A stretch of DNA of 64,000 bases from Opitutia bacterium (lineage in GTDB: Bacteria > Verrucomicrobiota > Verrucomicrobiia > Opitutales > Opitutaceae): assembly GCA_016217595.1 (NCBI GenBank), contig JACRHS010000020.1:186001-250000 (forward strand), in the 5' to 3' direction. Shown piece by piece: positions 1 through 8,718 of the stretch; the first letter of the stretch is position 1, and each line of letters starts with the position of its first letter. The notes beneath the pieces were generated by a model. It worked only from the letters and a program-made list of their open reading frames with translations. It was not told where the DNA came from and did no database searches. A program made the translations under genes and the position numbers.

Positions 1-671
1 TCACGCCGCGTCTGCTCGAACGCGCGATCCGCTACATCCTCAAGCTGCACGAGACCATGGAGGCGCTCCGCCAGCTCGCCACGCATGACGAGCTCACCGG
101 CCTGTTTAACCGCCGCGAACTCATCCGCACACTCCGCGACGAAGCGCAGCGCGCCCAACGTTTCCGCCGCCCCTTCGCGCTGACGCTGATCGACCTCGAC
201 CACTTCAAACAGATCAACGACACCCACGGCCACCAAGCGGGCGACCACGTATTGCGTCAGGTGGCCGACCGGCTCGCCGCCCACATACGCGCAGTGGATC
301 GCGTGGCCCGCTACGGCGGCGAGGAATTCGCCCTGGTCCAGGTGGAAGCCGACCGCGTCACCGCCCTCGATGCCGCGCAGCGGCTCTGTGCCCAGTTCGC
401 CGCCAATCCCTGCATCCTGCCGGAGCGCGGTCTGGTGTTGCCCGTCACGCTCAGCGCGGGCGTGGCGGCCTTCCCTGCCGATGGCGACACGATCGACGTG
501 CTCGTGGAGGCCGCGGATCGCGCTCTCTACACCGCCAAAGCGCGCGGACGCAACATTGCCATCGGCGCGCACGAGGCCACCGCCAACATCCTCACGGCCG
601 AACCACCAATTGCGTCCGTTGCGAGCGTTGCAGATAGCGCTGCGCAAACTCCGCCAGTTGCTCACGCGTGA
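1..671 (+). CDS. GGDEF-domain diguanylate cyclase, 3' part
   Basis: The reading frame is open from base 3, so the 5' end lies outside the window; 222 residues are visible. The first residues (LLERAIRYILKL) resemble the last helix of a receiver domain, so the full protein is probably a REC-GGDEF response regulator. The cyclase domain begins near nt 75 (THDELTGLFNRREL) and has the active-site GGEEF at nt 315-329. An RxxD inhibitory I-site (RAVD) lies five residues before it, so product inhibition by c-di-GMP is expected. After the domain there is a low-complexity tail of about 40 residues rich in Ala and Val. This tail overlaps the convergent M16 peptidase gene by 80 bp. The expected reaction is synthesis of c-di-GMP from two GTP in the cytoplasm. 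Family assignment is firm; the REC part is inferred. Confidence 0.94.
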   Translation, partial: TPRLLERAIRYILKLHETMEALRQLATHDELTGLFNRRELIRTLRDEAQRAQRFRRPFALTLIDLDHFKQINDTHGHQAGDHVLRQVADRLAAHIRAVDRVARYGGEEFALVQVEADRVTALDAAQRLCAQFAANPCILPERGLVLPVTLSAGVAAFPADGDTIDVLVEAADRALYTAKARGRNIAIGAHEATANILTAEPPIASVASVADSAAQTPPVAHA

Positions 672-3153
672 CGGCGGCGATGCGCTCATCGTAGTACGTG
701 CCGTCGTCGTTGGGCAGACCGTAGAGCCGGTTCAATCCGGCGTGCATCGCGCGCGCGGAGTTGGATTGCAGCGCCTGCCGCCGCGCCGCCTTGAGGCGCG
801 TCTGGCACCGGCTCAATTCCACCGGCTCGACTCCGCCCGCCGCCACGCGCGCGATCTCGGCGTCGATCTCCGCGAGCACCTGGGCCGCGCGCTCCGATGC
901 CGTGCCGGCGAAGAAATAAAACATCGCCGCGTCCAGGCCGGTGACGCGCGCTGAACGCACGAAATAGGCGAGCCCCTGCTCCTCGCGCACGCGCTCGAAG
1001 AGCCGCGAAGCCATGCCGCTGAAAAGTTCGTCGGCGACCTCGCCCACGTAGAAATCGGCCGCCCCCAGCGTCGGCCCGGGAAACGCCTGCAACACCACCG
1101 CCTGCTCGCGCGGTTGTGTTTCCACAAAATCGCCCACGGCGGCCGCCCCGGTGAACGTCACTGCCGGCGCCGTCAGCGGCGTCTTGGGTAGCTTGGCCAG
1201 CCAGGCCCGCAATTTCGGCAACAACTGGCGCGGATCGAAATCGCCCGCGACCGCCACCACGGTGTTGGAGGCCACGACCAGCCGCCGGTACTGCGCCTTG
1301 ATGTCGGCGACCGTGAGCTGCCGCAGACTCGTCTCGTCGCCTTGCGCGTCGATGGCCAGCGGGTGTGAGCCAAAAAATTTCTGCCGGACGAGTTTCTTGG
1401 CCAGCGTCACGACATCGTCGTTGTCCTGCTGGAGCTCGGCCAGCTGCGCGTCGCGCTCAGTGGCAAAGGTCGTCGCGCGAAAATCCGGCGTGAGCAACGC
1501 GTCGCTCAACACCTGGAGCGCGCGATCGGTGTCGGTCGGCAACACCTCGGCGGCCAGCCCGAAACTGTTGTTGCCCGAGAACGGATAAAACGCGCCGCCG
1601 ACCTCCTCGATGTATTGCGCCACCGCAGCGGCGCTGCGCCGGCGGGTGTCCTTGGTGAGCAAGGTTGCGAGCAGGGCCGTGACGCCGCGCTTGCCCGGCG
1701 TCTCAAACATTGGCCCGCCCTGACAGAGCACGCGCAGGTGCAAGTTGGGCAGATGGCGGTCGGGGCGCAGCAATATGCGCACACCGTTGGGCAGCGTCGT
1801 CTCGGTGAACTCCGCCGTGGTGACCGTGCTGTTCGCACCCGCGGCAGTCGTGGGCGCGGCGCTTTTGGGATTCAGCGAAACCTCTGTGAGCCGCGAAGGC
1901 ACGAGGTAGGTGCGCAACACGCGTTGCAGCGAGGCGGCGGTGACGCCGCGCAATCGCTCGAAATAGCCGCGACTGAAATCGAGATCACCCGCCACCACTT
2001 CAGCGACGCCCAATCGCGACGCCTGGCCGGACATGGTTTTGCGGGTGTTGATCTCGCCGACGATGAGCTGGCGGACGGCCTTGCGGATTTGCGCCGCGGT
2101 GAAGCCGCGCGCGGCACAACGCGCCAGCTCGCGGTGGATCGCGGAGACGGCCGCCTCGCGCTTGTCGGCCTCGCTCGTCAGCGAAACATAAAACAGCCCC
2201 ACGCTGCCGGGATTCCAGCAATGCGCGTCGATGGCATGCACCAGCCGGGCTTTTTCCCGGATCGCCTGCCAGAGCACCGAGCTGTCGCCCGCGCCGAGAA
2301 TGGTCGCGAGCAGATCGAGCGCCGGCGCGTCCGGATGCGTCAGCCCGGGAATCTGCCAGGCCAGGCCGGCCCGGGTGAGCTCGACATCCTCGAAACGGTG
2401 CTGCGCCCGCGCGGCGAGTTGCAACGGCTCATCCGGCACCGCAACCGGCGCCAGCCGGGCCCGCGGTACGGCGCCAAATTGTATCTCGACCTCTGCGCGC
2501 ACCGCCGTCGGATCGACCGCGCCGACCACCACGACGACCAGGTTGTTGGGCACGTAGCGGGCTCGATGGTAGGCGAGCAGATCGTCGCGCGTGAGCGTGG
2601 CGAACACATCGCGATGCCCGATGATCGGATAGCGATAGGGATGCGCGCGAAACGCCGTGTCGAAAAGTCCCTCGCCCAGCCGCTGGTCGGGATCGTCGCG
2701 CGTCATGGCAATCTCGCGGAGAATGACGTCGCGCTCGCGTTTCACCTCGTCGGCCGGCAGCGTGGAGTGCAGCACCGCATCGGCGAGCACATCGAGCGCG
2801 AGCCCCGTGTGCTCCGCGGGCAGATCGATGTAATACACGGTGCGGTCGAAGGTGGTGTAGGCGTTGATGTAGCCGCCGTGCGCCTGCACCGTGGCGCTGA
2901 TCTCGCGGCCGGCGCGGCGGGCGGTGCCCTTGAAAATCATGTGTTCGAGGAAATGCGAGATGCCCGCGCCGAGGCACGCGCCCTCGTGGATGCTGCCGGT
3001 CTTGACCCACACTTGCACCGAGGCGAGCGCGGCGGATTGATCGGGTTTGACGATCAGCGTCAGTCCATTGGGCAAGACGGTGCGCTCGATCGGCTCGCGC
3101 CAGAAGGCTTCCAACATTTGAAAATCGCCAGTGCGGGTCGGTCGGGTGGACAT
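592..3153 (-). CDS. M16 (pitrilysin/insulinase-type) zinc metallopeptidase, two-domain
   Basis: Encodes 853 residues. The inverted zinc motif HxxEH is present as HFLEH (residues 67-71), with the third ligand Glu147 in the LREIAM segment, so the N-terminal M16 domain should be active. A second M16-like half (about residues 435-853) begins with another LPNGVRILLRP strand and has no HxxEH, as is usual for the non-catalytic half of these clamshell enzymes. The length matches bacterial two-domain M16 proteins. No signal peptide is evident at Met1; Met13 (nt 3117) is an alternative start. Such enzymes degrade peptides inside the chamber formed by the two halves; the substrate cannot be told. It is followed convergently by the GGDEF gene, with 80 bp of overlap at the 3' ends, and lies 66 bp downstream of the Minf_1886-type gene on the same strand. 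Confidence 0.93.
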   Translation of the reverse strand: MSTRPTRTGDFQMLEAFWREPIERTVLPNGLTLIVKPDQSAALASVQVWVKTGSIHEGACLGAGISHFLEHMIFKGTARRAGREISATVQAHGGYINAYTTFDRTVYYIDLPAEHTGLALDVLADAVLHSTLPADEVKRERDVILREIAMTRDDPDQRLGEGLFDTAFRAHPYRYPIIGHRDVFATLTRDDLLAYHRARYVPNNLVVVVVGAVDPTAVRAEVEIQFGAVPRARLAPVAVPDEPLQLAARAQHRFEDVELTRAGLAWQIPGLTHPDAPALDLLATILGAGDSSVLWQAIREKARLVHAIDAHCWNPGSVGLFYVSLTSEADKREAAVSAIHRELARCAARGFTAAQIRKAVRQLIVGEINTRKTMSGQASRLGVAEVVAGDLDFSRGYFERLRGVTAASLQRVLRTYLVPSRLTEVSLNPKSAAPTTAAGANSTVTTAEFTETTLPNGVRILLRPDRHLPNLHLRVLCQGGPMFETPGKRGVTALLATLLTKDTRRRSAAAVAQYIEEVGGAFYPFSGNNSFGLAAEVLPTDTDRALQVLSDALLTPDFRATTFATERDAQLAELQQDNDDVVTLAKKLVRQKFFGSHPLAIDAQGDETSLRQLTVADIKAQYRRLVVASNTVVAVAGDFDPRQLLPKLRAWLAKLPKTPLTAPAVTFTGAAAVGDFVETQPREQAVVLQAFPGPTLGAADFYVGEVADELFSGMASRLFERVREEQGLAYFVRSARVTGLDAAMFYFFAGTASERAAQVLAEIDAEIARVAAGGVEPVELSRCQTRLKAARRQALQSNSARAMHAGLNRLYGLPNDDGTYYDERIAAVTREQLAEFAQRYLQRSQRTQLVVRP

Positions 3154-3219
3154 GATTTTTCCTGGGACAAAGGGACGGCGGGCCGCCGGCGGAGTCGGAA
3201 GCCGGAGGCGGAGCGGGCG

Positions 3220-3651
3220 TCAGTTCGGCTCGATCGGCGGGCGGGCCGAAGTCGCCGGATTGCGAGGCAGAAACGGTTTCACGAAAGCCTCGTCGAAAGT
3301 GTAGATCTCGGAGAAATCTTCGCGGCGGTCGGAGTCGGTTTTGCTGAACACGCGGTAGTCGATCAGCGTGAAAACGATTTCGCCGAAGTCGCCGCAACGG
3401 GTGATACCCCACGCATTGAGCACGGTCTTCGCCAGAGGGCCGAACTGCTCCAGCGCGTACTGCCGCACGCCATCCAGCAGCTCCGGGCCGGAGATGTGAT
3501 GGGATTTGGACAGCCGGGAAGCGTCCTTCTTCTTCAGTTCCTTGACCGTGTGATCCAGCCCGTGCCGGATAAATACATAGGCCTTCCGGTCATAGCGCGG
3601 ATCTTCTTTGACGATTTGATTGACGATTTCCGTGAAATCCCGGTCTTGCAT
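3220..3651 (-). CDS. Minf_1886-type conserved small protein
   Basis: I chose the Met at 3651 (MQDRDFTEIV...), giving 143 residues; the longer frame to 3696 adds a non-conserved prefix. The protein is a soluble alpha/beta protein with a conserved core reading KEDPRYDRKAYVFIRHGLDHT, then HISGPELLDGVRQYALEQFG, then GITRCGDFGEIVFTLID. From memory this matches a family annotated Minf_1886 that is common in Verrucomicrobia and Planctomycetes and has no established biochemical role. It lies 66 bp upstream of the M16 peptidase on the same strand, so the two may be co-transcribed, and it is divergent from the Fur-like gene. The name rests on recollection of the family pattern; function unknown. Confidence 0.75.
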   Translation of the reverse strand: MQDRDFTEIVNQIVKEDPRYDRKAYVFIRHGLDHTVKELKKKDASRLSKSHHISGPELLDGVRQYALEQFGPLAKTVLNAWGITRCGDFGEIVFTLIDYRVFSKTDSDRREDFSEIYTFDEAFVKPFLPRNPATSARPPIEPN

Positions 3652-3821
3652 GCGATAGTGTGTTGCGTCCTTAGCACACGTCCCGACGCCGTGCAACTCC
3701 CGCGCTCCAGCTCTGCGTCACAGGTTTTTTCCCCAGTAAACACCGGCAATACTCCTTAGTTACAATTGCCTCGCTTTTGCAGTATCGAATATGCCCAATT
3801 TCCCCACCTAATAAAGATTAC

Positions 3822-4367
3822 ATGATCGCTTCTACGCAGACCAACCATCCACTCGCCGCTCCTGTCGCTTCACCAGCAGCCGGCTCGGAAGCGAACCCGC
3901 TCGATCTCGCCTGTGCGCGCCTACGCACCGCCGGACTGCGCATCACGCAGCCACGCGTCGCGATTTTGGCCGCACTCCTTGCCCGCCGGCAGCCCACCAG
4001 TATCGAACAGATTCACCGCGAGCTCAATCAACGCTCCTGCGATCTGGTCACGGTGTATCGCTGCCTCGCGGTCTTCGAGGAACTGGGCTTGGTCCGGCGT
4101 TCGTTCGCCCATAACGGCACCAGCTTGTACGCCATCCAATCTGGTAACGAAGCTCGCTACCACATCGTGTGCAAAGAAACCCAGGCCACCGAGGAGCTCG
4201 AACCCGCGATTGCTGCGGACTTGCAACAAGTCGTGCAACGCGCCGTGGATTCGCTGCGACTGCGCGGCTACCGCGACATCAACGCCCACGTGGAATTTTT
4301 CGGCGTGACCGGCCCGCAGCATCCGGCGAGGACGGCCTCGCCCGACGCCGCCTTGCCACGGCGCTGA
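3822..4367 (+). CDS. Fur-family transcriptional regulator lacking canonical metal ligands
   Basis: Start Met at 3822 (MIASTQTNH...) gives 181 residues; an upstream in-frame Met at 3777 adds only a non-conserved stretch. The winged-helix DNA-binding half is clear: GLRITQPRVAILAALLA, then the recognition region CDLVTVYRCLAVFEELGLVRR. In classical Fur proteins the next segment carries an HHxHxxCxxC pattern and the C-terminus a second CxxC. Here the corresponding stretch reads ARYHIVCKETQATEELE and the C-terminal one HVEFFGVTGPQ. Only single His and Cys residues remain and both CxxC pairs are gone, so zinc and iron sensing is unlikely to work in the usual way. A strong intrinsic terminator follows. 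The gene is divergent from the Minf_1886-type gene and convergent with superoxide dismutase. Regulon unknown. Confidence 0.88.
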   Translation: MIASTQTNHPLAAPVASPAAGSEANPLDLACARLRTAGLRITQPRVAILAALLARRQPTSIEQIHRELNQRSCDLVTVYRCLAVFEELGLVRRSFAHNGTSLYAIQSGNEARYHIVCKETQATEELEPAIAADLQQVVQRAVDSLRLRGYRDINAHVEFFGVTGPQHPARTASPDAALPRR

Positions 4368-4391
4368 ACACTCAGCTCTGTTTCACCCACC

Positions 4392-4419
4392 GCGCGGACA
4401 CTTTTGTCCGCGCTTTTTT
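4392..4419 (+). terminator. Intrinsic terminator of the Fur-family gene
   Basis: Perfect 9-bp stem GCGCGGACA/TGTCCGCGC with a CTTT loop, followed by six T. It lies 24 bp after the stop codon. Confidence 0.9.
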
Positions 4420-4431
4420 GGGCCGCCAATG

Positions 4432-5223
4432 TCAGGCGCGGGCCGCGTCGTAGTTGGCCTCGGCCTTTCGCCAGTCGATGATCTGCCAGAATTCCTGCAC
4501 GTAATTAAGGCGCAGGTTCTGATGCTTCAGGTAATAGGCATGCTCCCAGACATCGAGCCCGAGCAACGGCACCAACCCTTCGCTCAACGGCGAATCCTGA
4601 TTGGCGGTCGAGTGCAATTCCAGCGAGCCGCCCGGCTTGAACGACAACCACGCCCAGCCGCTGCCGAAACGTTTCATCGCCACGTCGGTGAAGCGGGCCT
4701 TGAACGCGTCGAAGGAACCGAAAACCAGATTGATCCCCTGCGCCAGATCGCCGACCGGCGCGCGGCCGCCCTGCGGGCTCAAAAGCTGCCAGAAGAGCGT
4801 GTGGTTGACGTGGCCGCCCACCTGGTTGCGCACCGCTGCACGCGCTTTTTCCGGCAAGGTGTTGAGCGTCTTCAACAGCTCCTCGGCGGTCTTCTTCTGC
4901 AATTCGGGAAACTCCGCCAGCGCCCGGTTGGCGCTGTCGATGTACGCCTGATGATGCTTCGCGTGGTGCAGCTCCATCGTGCGCGCATCAATGTGCGGTT
5001 CGAGCGCATCGTAGGCGTAGGGCAGCGGCGGCAGCGTGAACGGCTGCGGCGGCGGTGTCTTCGGCGCCTTGGGTGCCGCGGGCGTCGCGGGTGCCGCCTT
5101 GGCGCCGGATTTTTCGGCGGCCGTCAACGCTGGCGTCAACGCGCCGAGCCCGAGCAGCGCGGCGCCGGCTCCCAAAGTGTGCAAGGCTTCGCGGCGCGAG
5201 CAGGCGGCGTTGGGTTTCATCAT
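4432..5223 (-). CDS. Exported Mn/Fe superoxide dismutase with Tat-type signal
   Basis: Encodes 263 residues. The N-terminus contains a twin-arginine motif (SRREALHTLG, residues 9-18) followed by an Ala/Leu/Gly hydrophobic stretch, then an Ala/Pro/Lys linker to about residue 60. The mature part is a complete Mn/Fe SOD: YAYDALEPHIDARTMELHHAKHH, GGHVNHTLFW and LGLDVWEHAYYLKHQN. By alignment with E. coli SodA the metal ligands are His86, His141, Asp224 and His228, all present. It converts superoxide to H2O2 and O2. The Tat signal suggests folding with its metal in the cytoplasm followed by export, giving periplasmic or surface defence. It starts 46 bp after the end of the binding-protein/permease fusion gene on the same strand, so it could be read from that transcript. 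Metal choice (Mn or Fe) cannot be settled by eye. Confidence 0.95.
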   Translation of the reverse strand: MMKPNAACSRREALHTLGAGAALLGLGALTPALTAAEKSGAKAAPATPAAPKAPKTPPPQPFTLPPLPYAYDALEPHIDARTMELHHAKHHQAYIDSANRALAEFPELQKKTAEELLKTLNTLPEKARAAVRNQVGGHVNHTLFWQLLSPQGGRAPVGDLAQGINLVFGSFDAFKARFTDVAMKRFGSGWAWLSFKPGGSLELHSTANQDSPLSEGLVPLLGLDVWEHAYYLKHQNLRLNYVQEFWQIIDWRKAEANYDAARA

Positions 5224-5269
5224 GAGCGCAGCTTAGTGGCGAAACGCGTTTCCGCAAGCCGCCGCCGGC

Positions 5270-8200
5270 TCAGTCGCGCCCGCGGCTCAACCGGATGCGC
5301 GGGTCGAGCCAGAGCAAAAGCAGATCGCTCGCCAGCGTGCCCACGGCGCCGAGCAGGCTCAGCACCATCAGCATCGAGCCCGCCAGATAAACGTCCTCCG
5401 TCTGCAATGCCTCCAGCATCACCGGACCCACCATCGGCAGACTGAGCACGAGCGCGACGATGGTCCCGCCCGATACGAGCTGCGGGAACAGCCCGCCGAG
5501 ACTGGAAACGAACGGATTGAGCGCGAGTCGCAGCGGATATTTTACGAGCAGACGCAGCGGCCGCAGGCCCTTGGCCCGCGCCGTGATGACATAGGGCTTT
5601 TTCAATTCGTCGAGCAGGTTGGCCCGCATCACCCGGATCATGCCGGCCATGCCGCCGAGTCCGAGCACCGCGATCGGAATCCAGAGATGCTGCACCAGAT
5701 CAACCAGCTTGGCCCAGCTCCAGCCGCGCACCGCGGCAAACTCCGGCGAAAACAGCCCCGAGATCCGCCAGCCGCCCCAGCGGTTCGCCAGGTACACGCA
5801 CACCACCGCGAGCAGAAACGACGGCACCGACATCCCGAGAAAACCCAGCAGCGTCAGCGCATAATCGCCCGGCGAGTATTGCCGCACCGCCGAGTAAACC
5901 CCGAGCGGCAGCGCCACCGCCCACGTGACGAGAATCGTGGCCACCGTGACGAGCACGGTCAGCAACAGCCGGTCGCCGATCACCTGATTGACCGAGCGGT
6001 TGTGCTCCATCGAGAGACCGAGGTTGCCCTGGAGCAGTCCGGTGTCGCGCGCGTCCAACGTGGCAAACCACCGCAGCCCCACCCACCGCAGGTACCGCTG
6101 CGGCATCGGCTCATCGAGGTGGAAGTTCGCGCGGTAATCCTCGATCTGCTGCGCCGACGCCGGCGAGCCGCTCATCTGCAATTCCAGGATGCGTGCGTTG
6201 ACGAAGTCGCCCGGCGGCAGTTGCACGATCACGAAGACCACGACCGACACGACTGCGAGCGTGGGAATCATCAACAGCAGGCGGCGGCCGATGAACGGAT
6301 GCCGGAGCGCGAGCAACACGAGTGCCAGCAAGCCGGCGCCGATCAGCAACGCGCGCACGAAACCCGCGAGCGGCAGGCTGTCGTGGTCGCGCCCCGCCGC
6401 GAGCATCACGGCGGCGGGCTCGGGCGTCACCTCCTGCAAGGCGCGGCGCGTCTCGGCCACCACGGCCGGCGAATCCAACGGGGCGTCCCAGAAATACGTT
6501 TCGATGCCGGTGTTGCCCGGCGTCAGGTACATGGCGCTGAAGATCGCGTTCGCGGGCACATTGCGGAAACCGTTTTTCACCACCACCAGTTGCGGCGGCG
6601 GCGTGGCGATGCTGATGTGCCAGACTTCCTCGGCGTTGGTGTCGAAGATGCGGAAGAGCAGCGCCCGTCGCCGCGCCTGATCGGTGGTGGCAAAAATCTC
6701 GTCGAGCAGCGCCATGTTGCGCCGCAGCGGATGTCCGGCCGGCGGCTCGATGGCGCCGGGCCGCGGCCAGCGCGCTTCGCCGTTCGCCCCGCCGCCTTGA
6801 TACCAGAGTCCGAAGGCCGGCGCGTAAAACGACTCCAGGTACGTCGGCACGAAATTGCGCGTGCCGATCAGCGGGTTGAATTCGCTCTCGCCCATCCACA
6901 CCTCGAAATCGTGCTGGTAGCCTTTTTTCTCCGCGTCGTAGAGCGGCCGGGCGCGGTGCCGCAACTGGCAGCGCACGCCCACGCGCGCCCAATCGTCCAC
7001 GACAAACTGTGCCGGCCCGTTGCCGGTGTAGTCGGTCATGTTGAGAAACCAGAGCATGCGCGTGCCGTCGGGAAACGTGCGAAAGCCCTCGGGATCGCGC
7101 CCGATCAGGCCGAGCGCGTCGAGCAGTCGGCTGGCCTCGGCGGGCGCGAAGTCCACGTAGCTTTGGGCCAGCCGCGGATACGCGTAGCCCGAACCGGGGC
7201 CGGGCTGAATCTGCGACGGCACGCCCTGGCCGTTGAACTCGGCATCGATGATGTCGCGCCGGTTGATGGCCAGCGAGAGCGCCTGACGGAAACGGCGGTC
7301 GTTGAGCAGTTGCGCCTTCCATCGCGTCTCCGGCTCTGCGGGATCGACCCGGCGGTTGAGCACGGGAAAAATTGTGAACAGCGAACGCGACGCCGGGAAC
7401 CAGTGATAAACCGCGTAGCCGTTTTTTGCCGCCTCGCTCATGAGCAGCACGTGATCCTCGTAGCGGATGTGCCGGTCCTGCATCGCCACGTGCCCCATCG
7501 CCGCCGTCTGCCCGATCAGGCTGGCGGGGCGAATCTCGAACACCAGCCGGTCGAGATAAGGCAGCTGCTGACCTGACGGATCGACGGCGCAATAGTACGG
7601 ATTGCGCACGAACACCTGCGGCGCGTTGGGCTTCCACGTGCGATAGATCCACGGCCACAACCGCGGATGCTCGGGATTGCTCCAGAGCTTCGCGCGCTTG
7701 TAGACCGCGAGCGGACTGGCGAGTTTGCACGCCGCCATCGTCATCGCGATCAGCTTCTGGTTGCCGCTCTCCGGATGGTACTGCTCCAGATAATGCGCCG
7801 GCGTGATGTAGTTCTCGTAGCTCTCGTCGCCGAGCACGCTCGACGCGAGCCGCTCCAGAAACAGCGGGTTGGGTTGATCAAACACAAAACGCAGCCGCAA
7901 CTCGTCGACCTGCTCGATCCGCCCCTGCGTGGCGCCCGCGCGCAGCAGCCGCGACGCGATTTTGAAATACAGCACCTCGCGCTGGTACCAGTAAACGAAG
8001 TCCCGCGCCGTCACCGGATGCCCGTCCGACCACCGCAACCCCTGCCGCAGCGTGAACGTGAAAACCCGGCTGTCGGGCGAGACCTCCCACGATTTCGCCA
8101 GATGCGGCACGATGGGGTAACCTTGCGGCGACCACCGCACGAGAATGCTCGACGACATCCGCCACGTGATCGTCTCGATGTCGCTGTGCGAACTGGCCAG

Positions 8201-8623
8201 TCGCGACCAGGTGCCGCCGTAGCGCCCGATGCCGTCGGGCCCCGCCAGTACGACCGGCTCCGGCCCGGTGCGCTCGGCCACCGGCGGCAGTTTTCCCTCC
8301 CGCACCAGATCGGCCAGCACCGGCGCTTCCGCGCGCGGCCACCACGCCGCATCGTGCCCCGCCCGGTAATCGACCTCGCGCCACACGACCGGCGGATGCG
8401 CGCTGTCGATCGACTCCGCCCGTTGCCGCGCCTGCGTCACCGCCGCGACCGCCTCCGGCGACGGAGCGGGTGGCGGCGTGACGACATCGGGCCGGAAAAA
8501 CGCCGCAGCCGCGTACAACAGCGCCGTGAGCAAGAAGGCGGCGCCGGCCAGATAAAGAAGGGGCGACAGGGAACGAAGTTTCACGCGCAGAGCGACGCCG
8601 CCAGCAAGCCCCGCCCCCCGCAC
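5270..8623 (-). CDS. Fused peptide/solute-binding protein and DppB-type ABC permease
   Basis: A single uninterrupted frame of 1117 residues. Residues about 20-42 form a membrane segment (signal anchor). About 90-720 is a family-5 extracellular solute-binding domain, recognised by WRMSSSILVRWSP, VSPDSRVFTFTLRQGLRWSDGHPVTARDFVYW and LNDRRFRQALSLAINRRDIID. Another hydrophobic segment lies near 755-775. From about 777 follows a complete oligopeptide permease: GRRLLLMIPTLAVVSVVVFVIVQLPPGDF, LPLGVYSAVRQYSPGDY, and the cytoplasmic EAA-like loop YVITARAKGL. Normally these are two proteins (DppA and DppB types). The fusion would tether the binding domain to the permease in the periplasm. No second permease (DppC) or ATPase gene is adjacent. 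Upstream lies the divergent exonuclease gene; downstream is SOD. The start could be one of two in-frame GTG codons within the first 15 residues instead of ATG 8623. Confidence 0.92.
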   Translation of the reverse strand: MRGAGLAGGVALRVKLRSLSPLLYLAGAAFLLTALLYAAAAFFRPDVVTPPPAPSPEAVAAVTQARQRAESIDSAHPPVVWREVDYRAGHDAAWWPRAEAPVLADLVREGKLPPVAERTGPEPVVLAGPDGIGRYGGTWSRLASSHSDIETITWRMSSSILVRWSPQGYPIVPHLAKSWEVSPDSRVFTFTLRQGLRWSDGHPVTARDFVYWYQREVLYFKIASRLLRAGATQGRIEQVDELRLRFVFDQPNPLFLERLASSVLGDESYENYITPAHYLEQYHPESGNQKLIAMTMAACKLASPLAVYKRAKLWSNPEHPRLWPWIYRTWKPNAPQVFVRNPYYCAVDPSGQQLPYLDRLVFEIRPASLIGQTAAMGHVAMQDRHIRYEDHVLLMSEAAKNGYAVYHWFPASRSLFTIFPVLNRRVDPAEPETRWKAQLLNDRRFRQALSLAINRRDIIDAEFNGQGVPSQIQPGPGSGYAYPRLAQSYVDFAPAEASRLLDALGLIGRDPEGFRTFPDGTRMLWFLNMTDYTGNGPAQFVVDDWARVGVRCQLRHRARPLYDAEKKGYQHDFEVWMGESEFNPLIGTRNFVPTYLESFYAPAFGLWYQGGGANGEARWPRPGAIEPPAGHPLRRNMALLDEIFATTDQARRRALLFRIFDTNAEEVWHISIATPPPQLVVVKNGFRNVPANAIFSAMYLTPGNTGIETYFWDAPLDSPAVVAETRRALQEVTPEPAAVMLAAGRDHDSLPLAGFVRALLIGAGLLALVLLALRHPFIGRRLLLMIPTLAVVSVVVFVIVQLPPGDFVNARILELQMSGSPASAQQIEDYRANFHLDEPMPQRYLRWVGLRWFATLDARDTGLLQGNLGLSMEHNRSVNQVIGDRLLLTVLVTVATILVTWAVALPLGVYSAVRQYSPGDYALTLLGFLGMSVPSFLLAVVCVYLANRWGGWRISGLFSPEFAAVRGWSWAKLVDLVQHLWIPIAVLGLGGMAGMIRVMRANLLDELKKPYVITARAKGLRPLRLLVKYPLRLALNPFVSSLGGLFPQLVSGGTIVALVLSLPMVGPVMLEALQTEDVYLAGSMLMVLSLLGAVGTLASDLLLLWLDPRIRLSRGRD

Positions 8624-8718
8624 CGGCGCAACGCTCTTTCCGCGTCACACCTCCTCCGCGCCGGCGCCATCCCGCGGTTGTGTTTTGCGGGTTTTGTGAC
8701 TTCTTCCCCGCATCCGCC

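Noticed and set aside
1615-3759. 714-residue open frame on the plus strand
   Set aside because: It runs antisense to the M16 peptidase and Minf_1886-type genes, is rich in Arg/His/Ala/Gly and has no domain; a typical shadow in high-GC DNA.
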